Shown here in pieces: positions 35,526 through 47,875 of a DNA stretch of 64,000 nt (its first letter is position 1; the number at the start of each line of letters is the position of its first letter). The stretch covers positions 10,701,680-10,765,679 of the forward strand of contig NC_071391.1 of assembly GCF_022682495.2 (NCBI RefSeq), in the 5' to 3' direction. The notes beneath the pieces are model-generated. The model was not told the DNA's origin, did not search any database, and worked only from the letters and a program-made list of their open reading frames with translations. The DNA is from Desmodus rotundus (taxonomy: Eukaryota > Chordata > Mammalia > Chiroptera > Phyllostomidae). Position numbers and translations under genes: made by a program.

Positions 35526-38098
35526 TTAATTGTATTTCAAAATAATCAGCATGCCAAAGTGGCATTTTGGGGGGTAGTATAAGTGTTCTTCTTGCATTGT
35601 ATAACATTGAATTCCCCTGGAACACAACTTTTATATTTTACATGTATGTGTATGTATGCATTTGAAATCTGTCACTCTATCTATTCTATATGGGTATAGA
35701 TATGTTTTTCTACTTTGTCACAATCCTTAGCATAGAACTGATATGAATAATGACTCAGTAAATGTGTGTTTTAAGTATTTTTCTCTGGTTAGGCTGGTGG
35801 ATAGTCAAAAAAGTGTAGAAATAAACAGCCATTAAAAGCTCCTTCTGCTAATATAGTTCATTTGCATGAAGGTATTTTTAGTAGTTTATTTTTTATGGTA
35901 TTTTTCATTACCATTTATCACCCTTATACTCTTGTCCACTTCTACCCACCCCATGGGTATGATCTTTTATAAAATATATGTTTCTGGATGCTTCAAAAAA
36001 TACAATGTATTTTACTATACTGTTGCTCATAGTATAGTTCCAGTGGAAACTTATTTTATGGAGCAGAGATAGATGAAATCGACAAATCTGAGGGATGTCC
36101 CAAGGTGAATGCTCTTCACTTAGAGTGTAAGTGTCATGTGGGTCTTTACAGATCCATCAAATCAGCACCCACAACCATTCATGTACTTTCTGGGGGATGA
36201 TGGAATGTGCATTGCCAAGTCTTGTACCCTGAGATTGTTGTTTCAGTGACATCTAACAGGAGGTAAAATGTCATCTAACACTTCATTTTAGTACCTATTT
36301 GTCTGTCTTGTCATTTGGTGTCACTGACACCATGCAGGTGCTTTGGATAGTAAACATGGAATGCTCAGTGCTTGAGCTAAGAATGCTCACAATCTCATCT
36401 TGGAGACGGTGCTGTAGTAACAGATGAAATTAGTACAATGCTTAAAGGAGATAGTTGCCTGTGATTTAAGATTGGGACATTTAACCAAAGGTGAGAAGTG
36501 TGTGGTTTCATTCTTACAATGTTTGAAATAGGTACATCAAGCACACTTTATACATTAAAGAAAGGGGTGTGTGTGTGTGTGTGTGTGTGTAAAGAGAAGA
36601 GGTCCTAAATGAGAAGCCTTATGCACTGTACTGCTCTGTCCTCCTGGAAGAAGAAAGTGCCCCCAGGATTTTTTTCACAGCATGACAACCTTAAATGAAT
36701 ATTCTGAGATTCTGAAATTATATAATGTTTTTTATAGCAGTATTAATAGTTATTCAATAACAGTGGAAATGTCAGGTACAATTACCTTAAATTATTAAAA
36801 TAGATTTTAGCATTACTTAACATCCAACCACTAAGCAATGACCACTATGAAAATTGTGCTTAGACTAAGGTTTCAGTTTATTTCACAGATTGACAGAGAA
36901 CCAAATTAAGGCATTACAACTGGAATACTAATGTAAATACTATTTGGTTGTTTGTTTTTTTCTCCATCGAACATAACTTTTTGTTAATAACTCTTCTACT
37001 TCTTCTACATCAATTGCTAATTTCATGTTTTTTAAAAAGATAATCTGTATAATGCTATGAACATGTTGTAAAGGTAGATGAAGTACATACATTAAGCACA
37101 CTTTATACATTAAAGGGATAGTGGCTATTAGAGAAGGGCAAGGTTCTACACCCCCAAGCACCTTTCATGCAGTTTCTGTTCAGTTGTCAAGAGCAGGTAT
37201 CTGTTCCCCAGAGCGAGGGCAAGAGGGGAAATCCACAGTCTGAGGTGGAGGCTGTGATGTGCCAAATAAATGTAGAGCTGCTGATGCTGCTGACCCCTGG
37301 GGTAGCACGATCAGAGACAGAGGATCTGAGAAGTTGTCTACATTACATGAACCGTGTCCCTGATGGTTACCCAGCCTTGGGCAAAGAAGAAATACAGGTG
37401 GGTTTGTGTAAAATGAACATGCTAGAATAAAACAAAACAAAGTTATTCTCTCTTTCATACACAAAAGCTGCCTTTTCCATCTGTCTTTCAGGGGGACACA
37501 TCATTCATTGCATAAATATTTTTGAATGGCATCCTGAAAATGAGCATTGTAAATAACAAAGTAGAAATACTGGTGAGCCAGACAGACAAGAGCCTTGCAG
37601 TTATGGGACTTTGAGTGAAGGCAGGAGAGTTTTAATTTACTCTTACTCATTCATTTACTTCTTATTACTTCTAAGTGTTGTGATGGGACATTTATAGGAT
37701 GATACAAGCGCATAGGAAGAAGAACACAAAAGCTAACTTAAACCACTAAAACTCCCTTCTGGCTCAGCAAGTTTATTAAAATCATTTGCTTAAAAAATGG
37801 AACTTTAAACATGGAGGAACATGGTACTATGCCCATATCTCTCTGAGATATATACCCATGAGTAGAGCAGAGTAATACATACAGACCCTCTTTACAAAAC
37901 TAAGAGTAAGCCTATTACATGTCTTTACTTTGAAGAGATGAAGATTCGTGATGACTATTCTCTGCATTTAATTTAAGCACACAGGTGAATAAAGAAATAT
38001 TCAGAATTGTATTTGTGAGACCACAAAAAATCTTTGTCAAATGCCTAAATTTTAATTCTCGACAACTCTAAATAAATATTTTTTTGGTGAACCTGTTT

Positions 38099-39031
38099 TC
38101 ACTCAGAACATAATTTAGTGACGACTTTTTTCAGGGCACCTTTCACATCCTTATTCCTGAAACTGTAGATCAGTCGGTTTAACATGGGGATGACAACTGT
38201 GTAGAAAATGGAAGCCACTTTGTCCGTGTCCATGGAGTAACTTGAGTTGGGTCGGAAATACATGAAAAGGAGTGTCCCATAAAATATAGCCACAGTGGTT
38301 AAGTGGGAGGCACAGGTAGAGAAGGCTTTGTGTCTGCCTGTGGTGGACTTCATGGAAAGGATGGTAGTTATGATGTAGCTGTAGGAGAGGAGGACAGTGA
38401 TGACGCTGGACCCCACAACACAACTACAGGAAACGGTCATTATTATTTCACTGGTGGTTGTGTCTGAGGTGGAGATTGCTAGTAAGAGTGGTAAGTCACA
38501 GAAAAAGTGATTGATGATATTGGAAGTACAGAATGACAATCTAATTGTGAAATAGGTAATGATTGTCATATCCATAAAAGCTGTGGTGTAGGCAGTGGCC
38601 ATGAGCTGGATGCACACTCTCCTGGACATGGTCACTGTATACAGAAGGGGATTACAAATGGCTACGTAACGGTCATAGGCCATAACAGACAGCGTGACAC
38701 ATTCTACAGCTGCAAAGGCACCAAAAAACATTTGAACCATGCATAAATTATATGCAATCTTCTTTTGCTCAGATAAGAGATCAGCCAGCATCTTGGGAGA
38801 GACAGAGGAGGAGTAGCAGACATCACAGATAGACAGATTGCTCAAAAAATAATACATGGGCGTGTGGAGCCGGGCGTCCATGCTGATCAACAGGATCATC
38901 CCTAGGTTGGCGATCACAGTGATGCCATAAACCAGCAGGAAGAGCACAAAGAGCCCCTGCTGCACATCCCGCCTGCCAGAGAGTCCTAAGAGTATGAAGT
39001 CTGTGAACACGGTGCAGTTCTCAATGGCCAT
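38099..39031 (-). CDS. Olfactory receptor, family 5-like (OR-d), intact but NPxxY altered
   Basis: The gene encodes a 310-residue receptor with an open frame from ATG 39,031. N-terminus, [19 protein letters not shown]2 and [10 protein letters not shown] motifs are normal. It shares the TM3 one-codon deletion with OR-a and has lost one Val codon in the tail (KKVVTKLC). The TM7 motif NPLIY is NRLIY: codon 286 (38,174-38,176) is CGA instead of CCA, and the following SLRNK is SFRNK. The proline is close to invariant in class A GPCRs and supports receptor activation and folding, so function may be impaired although no stop is present. Its upstream flank comes from the OR-b lineage. I place it in family 5 with the same caution as OR-a. 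Confidence 0.9.
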   Translation of the reverse strand: MAIENCTVFTDFILLGLSGRRDVQQGLFVLFLLVYGITVIANLGMILLISMDARLHTPMYYFLSNLSICDVCYSSSVSPKMLADLLSEQKKIAYNLCMVQMFFGAFAAVECVTLSVMAYDRYVAICNPLLYTVTMSRRVCIQLMATAYTTAFMDMTIITYFTIRLSFCTSNIINHFFCDLPLLLAISTSDTTTSEIIMTVSCSCVVGSSVITVLLSYSYIITTILSMKSTTGRHKAFSTCASHLTTVAIFYGTLLFMYFRPNSSYSMDTDKVASIFYTVVIPMLNRLIYSFRNKDVKGALKKVVTKLCSE

Positions 39032-40761
39032 CAGTCAGGTCTGGAAATCCCTGGTTGTGGAGGAAGGAAAAGGATGTGCAGTGTTAACATCATCTATCTT
39101 ATCAGTTAAATTGCTGATTCTCTCTATTTCTCAGTCATTAGGAAAACAAGTAAACAATGCTAGAACTCCTTGAGGAAATCTGACTCTTTGGAAATACATG
39201 CTATATAATGTAAATCAATACAGGTTAATGATCATATCTCTTACATTTACATAGCATTTTACCAAGTTTGTGGCATACTTTTTCATTAAATCATGCTATT
39301 TCCGTACCAGCCTATGTAGTATTTATGGTAATTTTTCTAACTCCTTTCTTAGAGATTAAGAAGTGATGTTCCCATAGCTGAGGCAATAGTTCTTAAATTA
39401 ATTAGTTGAGTAAGCCACATCTTCTGATAAGATTGTTGCTGTTTTTCAGTATTGTGGAGCCTGCGTTATATGCTGTAATTGAGAAGCACAGTTAGCTGAG
39501 AGGTACAAAAAGTGAATATGTTGTTTTGTTTTCCTCCATTGTTAGAATTGTGGACGGGCAGAGACATGGTGGTGTCTGGATAGAACATTCCCCTAATCCC
39601 TACTCGCCCCTCTTGTCCTTTCCAGTCTCCACAGCCAGGGAGAGAGATAGTCTGTGATCAGGACCCCCTGGAGCAGGAGGGTGCTGGTGCTCGGGAAGAG
39701 GCTGGAGGGGCCCATGGGCGAGAGCTAGACTGGAATAGGCCTGTGCTAACCATGCTCCCTCTGACAGCAGCTGCTGTTCAGCAGACCTTCTGCAGAGTGT
39801 TTGGGACCTGACTCCAGGCATGCTGGTCTCAGGGGTGACAGAGAGGTAAGAAAGGGTTGTTGTATGTCCGCGTGGGTCACTTTCCTCTAACCAACCAGAA
39901 TCCACAGGATGTATTCACCAACAGAACAGACGTGTCAGTCACAGAATAAAAGTCCTCATCTGTCCACAGCCCAGTAAATTCAGAGAGAATTCATGTTGAA
40001 CTATGTCTCCATTTCCCTAAAATTTGATATATTGCTTATTGTTCTTTGATTCCTATTTTCCTTAAGTAGCTCTGAAGTCTGCCCCTCTTCACTTTAAAAG
40101 AATTGGACTTTGGGAGGCCAATTATGTTCTATGTCCCACTGTCCTAATTTACCCAATCAATTATATTATGTGTGTCATTTGTGACCCGTTCTGTTCTGTG
40201 AAAATATAGTGACAATGGAGGGAAGATAGAAGAACACAAAAAGAAAATCAGATTATTAATATAGTGTTCATGGGTATTTCTCCAAATCCTTGGCACAAAC
40301 TCATTTGAATATCTGTTCCTGAAGACACATCTTTAAAAAATGCTTTGCTTTATAAAAGGAAATATTTCTTTTAAAATATACAAAGTACTGGTAAGAGATT
40401 AAAAATAAAATATCCTCCCACCTCCACAATCCATGCTTGCATTTCATTGTATTTCCTGCCATTTATGTACATGTGTTTAAAATAATTAGATTGATAAAAG
40501 TAATTAAAATTTTGTATAACATTACATACCCTTCATAGATTTCCTAGCATACATTCAGTCCAAAGATGATAAAAAATTAGAGAAATCTGATACAGACATC
40601 AGAGGAACAGCAAGTCCAGGTCCACTGACTTCCGTGCTCCACCCAGTCTGTCTGCAGGAGGGCTCAGCCCTGCCTCCCCACTGAGCTGCATTAAATCACC
40701 TTCTCCATGTCTGCCCGCTGGGCGTTGAACACGGCCTCTCAGGAATACGTGGCAGATACAA

Positions 40762-40947
40762 TTAATTATATGTCTTGTCATGTGTTATTTTTCTACAGGC
40801 AGTGTGATTGAGAAAGAACTACAGACTTATGAGAAATGTTTGGTGTGTTGAAAAACCACCTAAGTATTTTTCTACCAGGTAAACACAAGAGAGTGCTGTA
40901 CCTGTGGGACCAAAGAGCTCCACTACCATTGTCTTATTTCCCTGGGG
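40762..40947 (-). promoter_or_regulatory. Candidate OR promoter motifs upstream of OR-d
   Basis: A homeodomain-type core (TTAATTA, 40,762-40,768) lies about 1.73 kb 5' of the OR-d ATG. An Olf/EBF-like half-palindrome (TCCCTGGGG, 40,939-40,947) lies about 1.9 kb 5'. Pairs of such sites near transcription starts are a known feature of OR promoters. In the OR-b flank the EBF-like site is intact (22,515-22,523), but the homeodomain core is weaker (CAATTAG at 22,335). The OR-a and OR-c flanks lack both at the matching place. Such short motifs also occur by chance. Confidence 0.25.
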
Positions 40948-42049
40948 TGTATGTGGAGGAGGCAGAGTCCTTTTTGGTCACCTTCTTCAGATTCCTCCCC
41001 ACCCTCATTTTCCCCTCAGGTGCTCCCTGTCTCCAGGGATGCCAGCTGCCTCGGGGGACACCCCCTTCAAGCAGGATACAAAGGTGATCTTCATAAAATT
41101 GGAGCCCCTGTAGTGTAATTCCCACTCCCCATGACATCTGGAGTACGGAGAGGAACATATTCTCCAAAAGTAGATAATTTAAATTCATTCCCAAAGGTTT
41201 TATGTTCTAATACAATTACTTTCTTAACTACACCGTGAGGGGGGAAGATTCACAACACAATTTAAGACTTCAGAGCAAACAAGGGAGAAAAGATTTTCTA
41301 TGTCTACAGGGCTTTCCTGAGATCCCAGGCGCCCCCCACACCCAGTGCTGCATACAGAGAGCAGTCTACTCACAATCTCCTTCTTCCAGATAATGCCTGT
41401 TTGGCCCTGAGGCCTGGGTCTTTATCACAAAGTGCAGAGCTTGACAAAGCCACCAAGGAAAACCAGTTCAGTAAGGCTTCCTGGGTCAGGAAGAAGGAAA
41501 GTAGTGACTGGAGGCTGCTAAAAATACCTCTGATATATCAGTGGGGTAGCACTTTCTGGTGACAAAAGACAATCATTTAATGAAATAGTTTATATGGAAG
41601 TCGTACGCTTTGTTAATTTTTTAATAACATTTTGAAAATGTGTGTATAAAGAAACTGTTAGTGATTTAAAATCTCTAATAGGTTTCACACATTCTTTCAG
41701 TCCAATAAAGATAGAAATTAGAGAAATCTAAAACAGAAATCAGACAATTGCCTACAATCTGATAGTAAGTAGTCTTTGGTTTTGGGAAAACTTTTTAATG
41801 ATATGTATATGCGTATTTTAAAATGTATGTTTTTGAAAGTTCAAATGTGTCTGCATCCAAACCCTGAACAACAATCAGAAAACTAGCCTTTCAAAGACTG
41901 TTTGTGGACTGTAACACAATCGATGCCAAAATGGCAAATAATTGTGTATGTTTTTATAAAGTGTATGGAATTACAGTCCTCTGCTTTTATCCCTTCATGT
42001 CTGTATCCTTTCATTCAGTATTATGTGTATGAGACTCCCCCAAGCTGTT

Positions 42050-43015
42050 ACATGTGAGTGTATCAGGGTGCAGCCAAGAGGGCGGCCCCACATAAGGATT
42101 TTTAATGGGGTCCAGAACTCAAGGTGTCCAGAAAATACCAGAAAAAAATATATAGGATGTCCCCACCCCCACAAGCCTGAGCTGGGGGAAGGGACACGTG
42201 GAGCAGGGCCATTCAGAGTTGTTTTGTACAGCAACAGCTGTGCAGGTAACCTCTGGCATGGTCATTTAACATATCTATAACCTTTAACTGGTTTCATAGA
42301 TATGTTCAATAGCTGTGGCCAAGGTTTGAGCAAGGGGGGTGGAAGTGACTTCCACCCAAGGTGTAAACTGAGAGGCAACTCCCTCTGGTTCCAGCACCTG
42401 AGGGAGAGCTTGGAAATTATTGGCTCCATGCCAAGGGGCCACACCTGCCCAGATTTACTATGGCTGCCCAGCAAAGCTGGAAGAACCTGGGAATGCTGGT
42501 AGGGGTAACTGATTGTAGGAGGAGTAGGAAATGTGGCTGCAGAGGAAGACTGGTGCTGGAATTTAAACTCAGGCCCAGCAGCCATACAGGTGAGAGGATC
42601 ACGAGGTTTTGGCAGAGAAGAGGAAGAGAGGACCATGAGGTTTCAGCAGAGTGGGGATGCTGTGGGGGAGACACAACTGATGGTGCTGGGAGCCTGAATC
42701 ACAGACTCCTACTTCTTTTCCTCAGATATGGTACCCAGGCCTGGGCAGAGGAAGATAGAAGGACTGTGTGCATCTGTGGGTATTCTAAAGGACTTTAGTA
42801 TTTTAATGAAGACATTAAGTCATGGCTCTAAGTCTTTATAACTTTTAAATAAATAATTCCTTTCCTTTTCATCAATCTCTGGCATTGAGAGATGTCTCTC
42901 CGTGGCAATGGGCTAGGCGAAGATAGTAGGAGGAGGGACCCCCAGGAAGAAAGTGGGGGATTCCTTGGTAATAGTATATGGTTCATCGCCCCCACCCCAT
43001 CTGTTCTGCAACATG
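42050..43015. mobile_element. Solo LTR, uninterrupted copy
   Basis: The 956-base LTR (42,055-43,010) starts TGAGTGTATC and ends TTCTGCA, with perfect acatg duplications at 42,050-42,054 and 43,011-43,015. An 'aataaata' near 42,848 is a possible polyadenylation signal, which would put the LTR in plus orientation. There are no retroviral coding sequences. It is the paralogue of the split LTR at 23,651-26,427. Confidence 0.8.
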
Positions 43016-45179
43016 AGGATAGTTTATTCTCTTTGCTGTATAGTATTCCAATTAATAATCATAGTAAATATTTTTGTCATATCCCAAATCATGCTACATT
43101 GATCATTTTTGTACAGCCTTTGCATGTACATACTTTCTCATTTCTGATGGGTACAAAAGTACTAGGGGGATTTTGGGGACAGATGCAACAGAAAACTGCC
43201 ATTCAGTTTTTCAAAGCTGAACATCTAGTTTGAATTCCGTCAGTGGGTGAGAGCTGTAGACGTTCCACATTCAGGCAGGTACTTGGTAATAATATTGAGA
43301 ATCATTCTCATGGTAGCTGATCTCAGGTGAGGCCTGGTGCAGCACGTACATACAGGAAATATGTAAGTGCTAAGTATACAACTTGTTTTAAAAAATATCC
43401 TCGTAATCAGTATCCAGACCAAGAAACAGAATATTATTATAATCGCTAAAGCCTCCTACATTCTCCCTTCTTTTTAGTTATCTTTAGTTCACACATTAGA
43501 CTCAGACCTGTTCAGAGTAGCTAGAAACTTATGCAGTCTGATTTTAAACATGTTTCCGTTGTGTTACAGGGGAACAGTGTGCCAGCTGGATGCTGTTATC
43601 ATTCTGCTTTCAGGGTCCACACGCATCTGTGCTTGGGCTTTGGTCTAGGTCAGTTGCACTCCTGCCACATTGCTGTTCAGGATACGACCTAGTTGAGAGG
43701 TAGAACTTGGAAGGCCACTGGTTAAAATGGACACATTATTACTGTAAGAAGCATCTCCTGTTGTTTTTCTACTGTATTGTGTCTCAGAATCCCAGAAACA
43801 ATACCATCCTACAGAACAGAGCAGTGTTCTTTTCCTCCTTGGATTTCCCTAGCAATCTGGAATGTTCTCACTCAAAAGCATTTTGTAACTGCACCTACAT
43901 ATTGAATGACTTCTGGTTTTGTGTAACTGTGGCAATAATTTAAGATTGCCCTTGCTTCTTGTGTGGTCCTTCAAATTCATGTCCTTGTGCCTGTTTGCTA
44001 AACAAGCCACTTCCTGTAATTTGACCATCTACATGGTTGAGCATAAGCATGTGAAGTTGTCAAATATCTTGATAAATGCTATTTGGTTTATTCATTCTCC
44101 AAATAATTTCTCTGCCTGTCTTTAACATTCCCTTATTTTATCATCCACAACCACTTTATGTTCTTGCATAGGAGATACCAAAAGTGAATTGAAGGCACAT
44201 ACTGGGCTGTCAGTGAATTTTTTCTGGCTTAGATGTACAAGCCTTCAGTAACAATGAACATTTTTGATATCTTTCTTTCAGGTGCTATGCTAGTGCTTGT
44301 GTTAAGAAACAGAATGCACAGTCCTGAGTCTCTGAGTGCTGGAAACCCCACATTGATGGTAGTGAATAGGGAACAGAGTCATGGATTCATCAATGTCCTA
44401 GGGCACATGATGGTGTGTGGACCAATGTAGAGAGAGGTGCAGGGAAGGAGAGCCCCTGGAGGACGCCAATGAATTGTGAATTGCAGCCCAGGGATTGAGT
44501 CATGAGGCCAGTCCCCTTTGCTTTTCATACCTTAGCCATGCTGGTCTGCATTAAGCTTTTACATCCCAGAGAAAAGACATGGTTTTGTCCATCTCAAGGC
44601 CTCTCTAATAGCTGATCCATCTGCCTAGAATGCTGCTCTAACTACTGGAAGCTCTCACTTAATTCCCACTTATCTTTTTGATTGCAGGTAGTTGTGTTCA
44701 TGTCAGGAAACATATTTTATCTTCCTTCCTTCTATGTGCTGAATATACTTTGGATGTTAGTGCCCAGTCCTTTTTCATTATGGCATCATTATAGTTTATT
44801 ATAAATAATTTGAATGATCATTTATCAAAATTTGTCACTTCCACCAGATGATAAGATTCCTCAGTAGAAAAGCTGCAGTAGTTGCTGTGGAATAAAAAGC
44901 ACAAAGAACTGCAAGAGAGACTTTGGAAACTCTCAGTAAATTATAGAAAATTAAATTAATGCACAAATAAAAGATCAATGCAATAAAAATTTGGTAAGTA
45001 GAAGTCCACAGAATTTCCACAAATAGAGAGTAGCACAAATACCTTGAAGGAATAAAAGAAAGCATGGAGTAATTAGGAAATGACACATTTTGGTGTGGGG
45101 AAACATCGTACAAATAGTTATTGGTTCATGCCAAATGAATCCAAAACTCCCATTTTTGGAACATAGTGTATGTAATGTT

Positions 45180-45266
45180 GGGATATATATACATATATGT
45201 GTGTATATATGTATACATATGTGTGTATATATGTACACACATATACACACATGCATGCAAATATAT
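45180..45266. repeat. (TA/TG)n microsatellite
   Basis: A purine-pyrimidine alternating tract of about 85 bases (atatatgtgtgtatatatgt type). The unit 1 counterpart at 3510-3530 is only about 20 bases, so it expanded in this copy. Confidence 0.9.
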
Positions 45267-45284
45267 ACTTTTTCAATGGAGCCA

Positions 45285-46085
45285 TTTTTTGTTTCTAAGT
45301 TTTTCCACGTCCTCTTTCACATCTTTGGTCTGTAGGTCATAAGTCCCAGGGTTTAGCATGGGAATCACAAGGGTGTAGACCAATGAGCTCATTTTGTTTT
45401 GATCTATGAAGTAGGAGCAACTTGGCCTGAAATACATGAAGATCGAGTCCCCTGGGAAATTACCACAACAGTTAAGTAGGAGGTGCTGGTGGACTAAGTT
45501 TTAAACCTCCCCTCAGCATAGTTGGTCTTCATCAGTGCCGGGATATATAACAATTAGCACACAAAGTTCTGACATGGTAATCAATTAATGAAGCCAAAAA
45601 TTGTGAATATCACCAACTGATTGAGTTGCGAATCTCATCAATACAGCAGAATGTGAGGTGGGCCATCCCAGAAGAAGTGGTTAATCTCATTTGACCCACA
45701 GGAACATAAGCAGCACATTAACATTGTATTTACTGAAGCATCCGTAATTCCCACCATGTGTTCCCCAGCCATGAGCAGGGTGCGCACTATGCTGGACATG
45801 GGGAATGTAAAGAGGAAGGGGTTGCCACTGGCCTTGTGCCCATCCAGGGCCATCACCACGAACTTCAGACACTGAGACTGTGCAAAGGTGCAGAAGATCA
45901 AGCATTGTAGATATTAGCCACTGAAGGGAACTGATGTCTTGGCAAAGAAACTTACCAGTGTTCTGGATCCAGTTGCTGTGTTGTAGCAGATGTCACTGAA
46001 AGAGAGGTGGCTGAGGAAAAAAATACATCAGCATGTGCACCCAGAACCAGGCCAAAAGAAAAAGAACATTGCTAGCATCTCAGAA
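45285..46085 (-). pseudogene. OR5W2-like olfactory receptor pseudogene, unit 4
   Basis: The relic runs from the end of TM1 ([19 protein letters not shown]) to the tail ([13 protein letters not shown] in a shifted frame near 45,350). A stop after SVPFSG, adjacent stops after PPHILLY and further frameshifts kill it. The frame 45,901-45,638 still shows KASGNPFLFTFPMSS, the counterpart of the ICNPLLYTV region, with the DRY degraded to DGH. It is a little better preserved than the unit 1 copy at 3535-4330. Confidence 0.78.
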
Positions 46086-46964
46086 ATTATCCCCACACCC
46101 ATCACAAATTGATGTCCAGTATGTTAGATCAGTTTGTGCGTCTTTGAGGTTTATAGTAGTCAAATCATGTAATTTTTTACCCATCTTTGTCTGGCTTGTT
46201 CACTCACCATTATGTCTGTAAAATTTCTCTGTGCTGTTGCTTGTGGAAGCAGTTCATTCATCGTCATTGCTGTGTAGTTTCTGAATGTACAAACTTAATA
46301 TGAAGTAATTTGTCAAATCTGGACCATGGGTCAGCAAACTACAGCACGTAAAGTGTTATTGAAGCTGCGATGCACCATTTCTTTACATATTGTCGATGGT
46401 TTCTCTTATGAAACAAAGGCCAATCTCAGTGGTTGTGGAAAATTGTAGAGCCCACAAATCTTAAAAATGTGCACTACTTATCACTTTAAGGAAAAGTGTG
46501 TCAGCTCCTGATTTAATGTGTTGAGGAAAAATGAGTTGTTTTCAGTTTTATACTGTTGCAAATAATTCAATGGTGAATATTCTGTACATGTGTTTGGGTG
46601 AACATATTCATTGGTTTCCCTGGAGTATAATTCTAAGATTGTTGTGTGGGTCATAGGCATCTATATGGTTAACATCCATGAAGTGCTTCAAATGGCTTAG
46701 GCAGTCTTCCCATCATTCACTTAGTTAATCATGTAACAATCAGTGACACAGGTACTATATTCTCCCCATTTCACAGATAGTTAACTGAGGCATAGAAAAA
46801 TCAAGTAACCTATTCAAAGTGCCCCTCAGTAGCTGAGTACAGAGCTGGCATATGAATCAGGGAATCTGGCTTCTTCCCCATCCAGTAATCTACCCTTGCC
46901 AATGGATAATCTATACATGATGTTGCCTGCACACACACACTGTTTTGAGGTATTTGCTATATCC

Positions 46965-47190
46965 TTTATTGGGTGTCAACCTTTTGGTGTCTCTGGACCA
47001 CAGTGGAAGAAAAAGCATTGTCCTGGACCAAGCATTAAATACCTTGCAACACATAATCACAAAGTAATCCATAATGTTTTAAATAAATTCATAATTTTGT
47101 GTCGGGCTGCATTCACAGCCATCCTGAGCCACATGCAGCCCGCAGGCTGCAGGTTAGATACCCCTGTGACAGCTGGTTATAGTCTGTTGC
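46965..47190. mobile_element. hAT-like non-autonomous DNA element
   Basis: The left end reads gggtgtcaacc and the right end ggttagatacccct, which are imperfect inverted repeats of the 'cagggGTGTCAAac' type typical of hAT elements. The interior has the 'gccacatgcagcccgcaggc'-type motif. Units 1 (about 5205) and 3 (about 34,850) lack it, so it is an insertion specific to unit 4. I could not find a clean 8-base target duplication. Confidence 0.55.
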
Positions 47191-47394
47191 AGCTTTTACT
47201 TTAAGGAGTGATTTTAAAATTTTGAAATGTTTTCTTATACGTTGGGGCTATAAATTGCAGTGGACTATGTGAAAAACGAGGGTTTGATGAAATTCTTGTG
47301 AGAGAAGTTGTGTGTGTGCTGGTAAGGCTGTTGCGGGTTGCCAGTTACAGCTTGGAATTAGGGAATTAGATGCATCTTGGAAAGTTGTGTCTCA

Positions 47395-47875
47395 CAAGGA
47401 ATCTGCCTTCAGTCCTGTGGCTTTCCTAGTGGTGTCGTTTACGTATTGGTTTGTCAAACTATGAATCAGCAGGTTCAGCCTGAGGATGCCCATGGTGTAG
47501 AAGTGAGATAAATTTATCAATATTGGGAGAAGACTCCCCTGATGGGTGGCAGCAGTAAGCAGGCGAGAGGCCCATAGAGAGAAGGTTTTTCTTCTCCCAG
47601 AGATAAAGTGGATCTTTAAGTCTGAGAAAAGGGTGAAAAAGTAGGTGATGATGATGTGATAAAACAGATCATTTCCACTGAGCTGCCCTATGTGGAGAGA
47701 AGCCACACTCATTTATTGATGTGTCTGTGCAGGTTAGCTTAACCAGGGAGGGCATCACAGAAAAAGTGATTCATAACCTTCTTTGTCACAGTATTTCAGA
47801 ATAAATGCAAAGGATGTGTGAACCAGGGAACTCTTGTTGCCTCCAATGTATGACAAGACACCAGCTTTCTTAAGT
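47395..47875 (-). pseudogene. OR5I1-like olfactory receptor pseudogene fragment, unit 4
   Basis: This is the best readable copy of this relic. A minus-strand frame of 106 codons (47,712-47,392) covers TM5 to the tail: YHIIITYFFTLFSDLKI, GRRKTFSLWASRL, and LNLLIHSLTNQYVND in place of [14 protein letters not shown]. Upstream, in other frames, the SSLVHTSFAFILKYCDK segment is preserved. Stops separate the parts and the N-terminal half is missing. Confidence 0.75.

Larger units (their letters stand above)
34265..39068. repeat. Segmental duplication unit 3 (C, E, OR-d)
   Basis: Block C starts directly after the L1 at the equivalent of 4622, so block A and the OR5W2-like relic are missing (about 4.25 kb). 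A MIR (about 34,640-34,770), the OR5I1-like relic, block E (35,540-38,095, with (GT)n at 36,566-36,592) and OR-d follow. Similarity to units 1 and 2 continues to just past the OR-d ATG. After about 39,068 the best match switches to the OR-b flank. Confidence 0.85.

Noticed and set aside
38099..39031. Calling OR-d a pseudogene
   Set aside because: The NPxxY change is suspicious, but the frame is complete with no stop or frameshift, so it is kept as a coding gene with a warning.
45090..45335. Cys/His/Ile-rich open frame at the TA/TG tract
   Set aside because: It is simply translation of the microsatellite.
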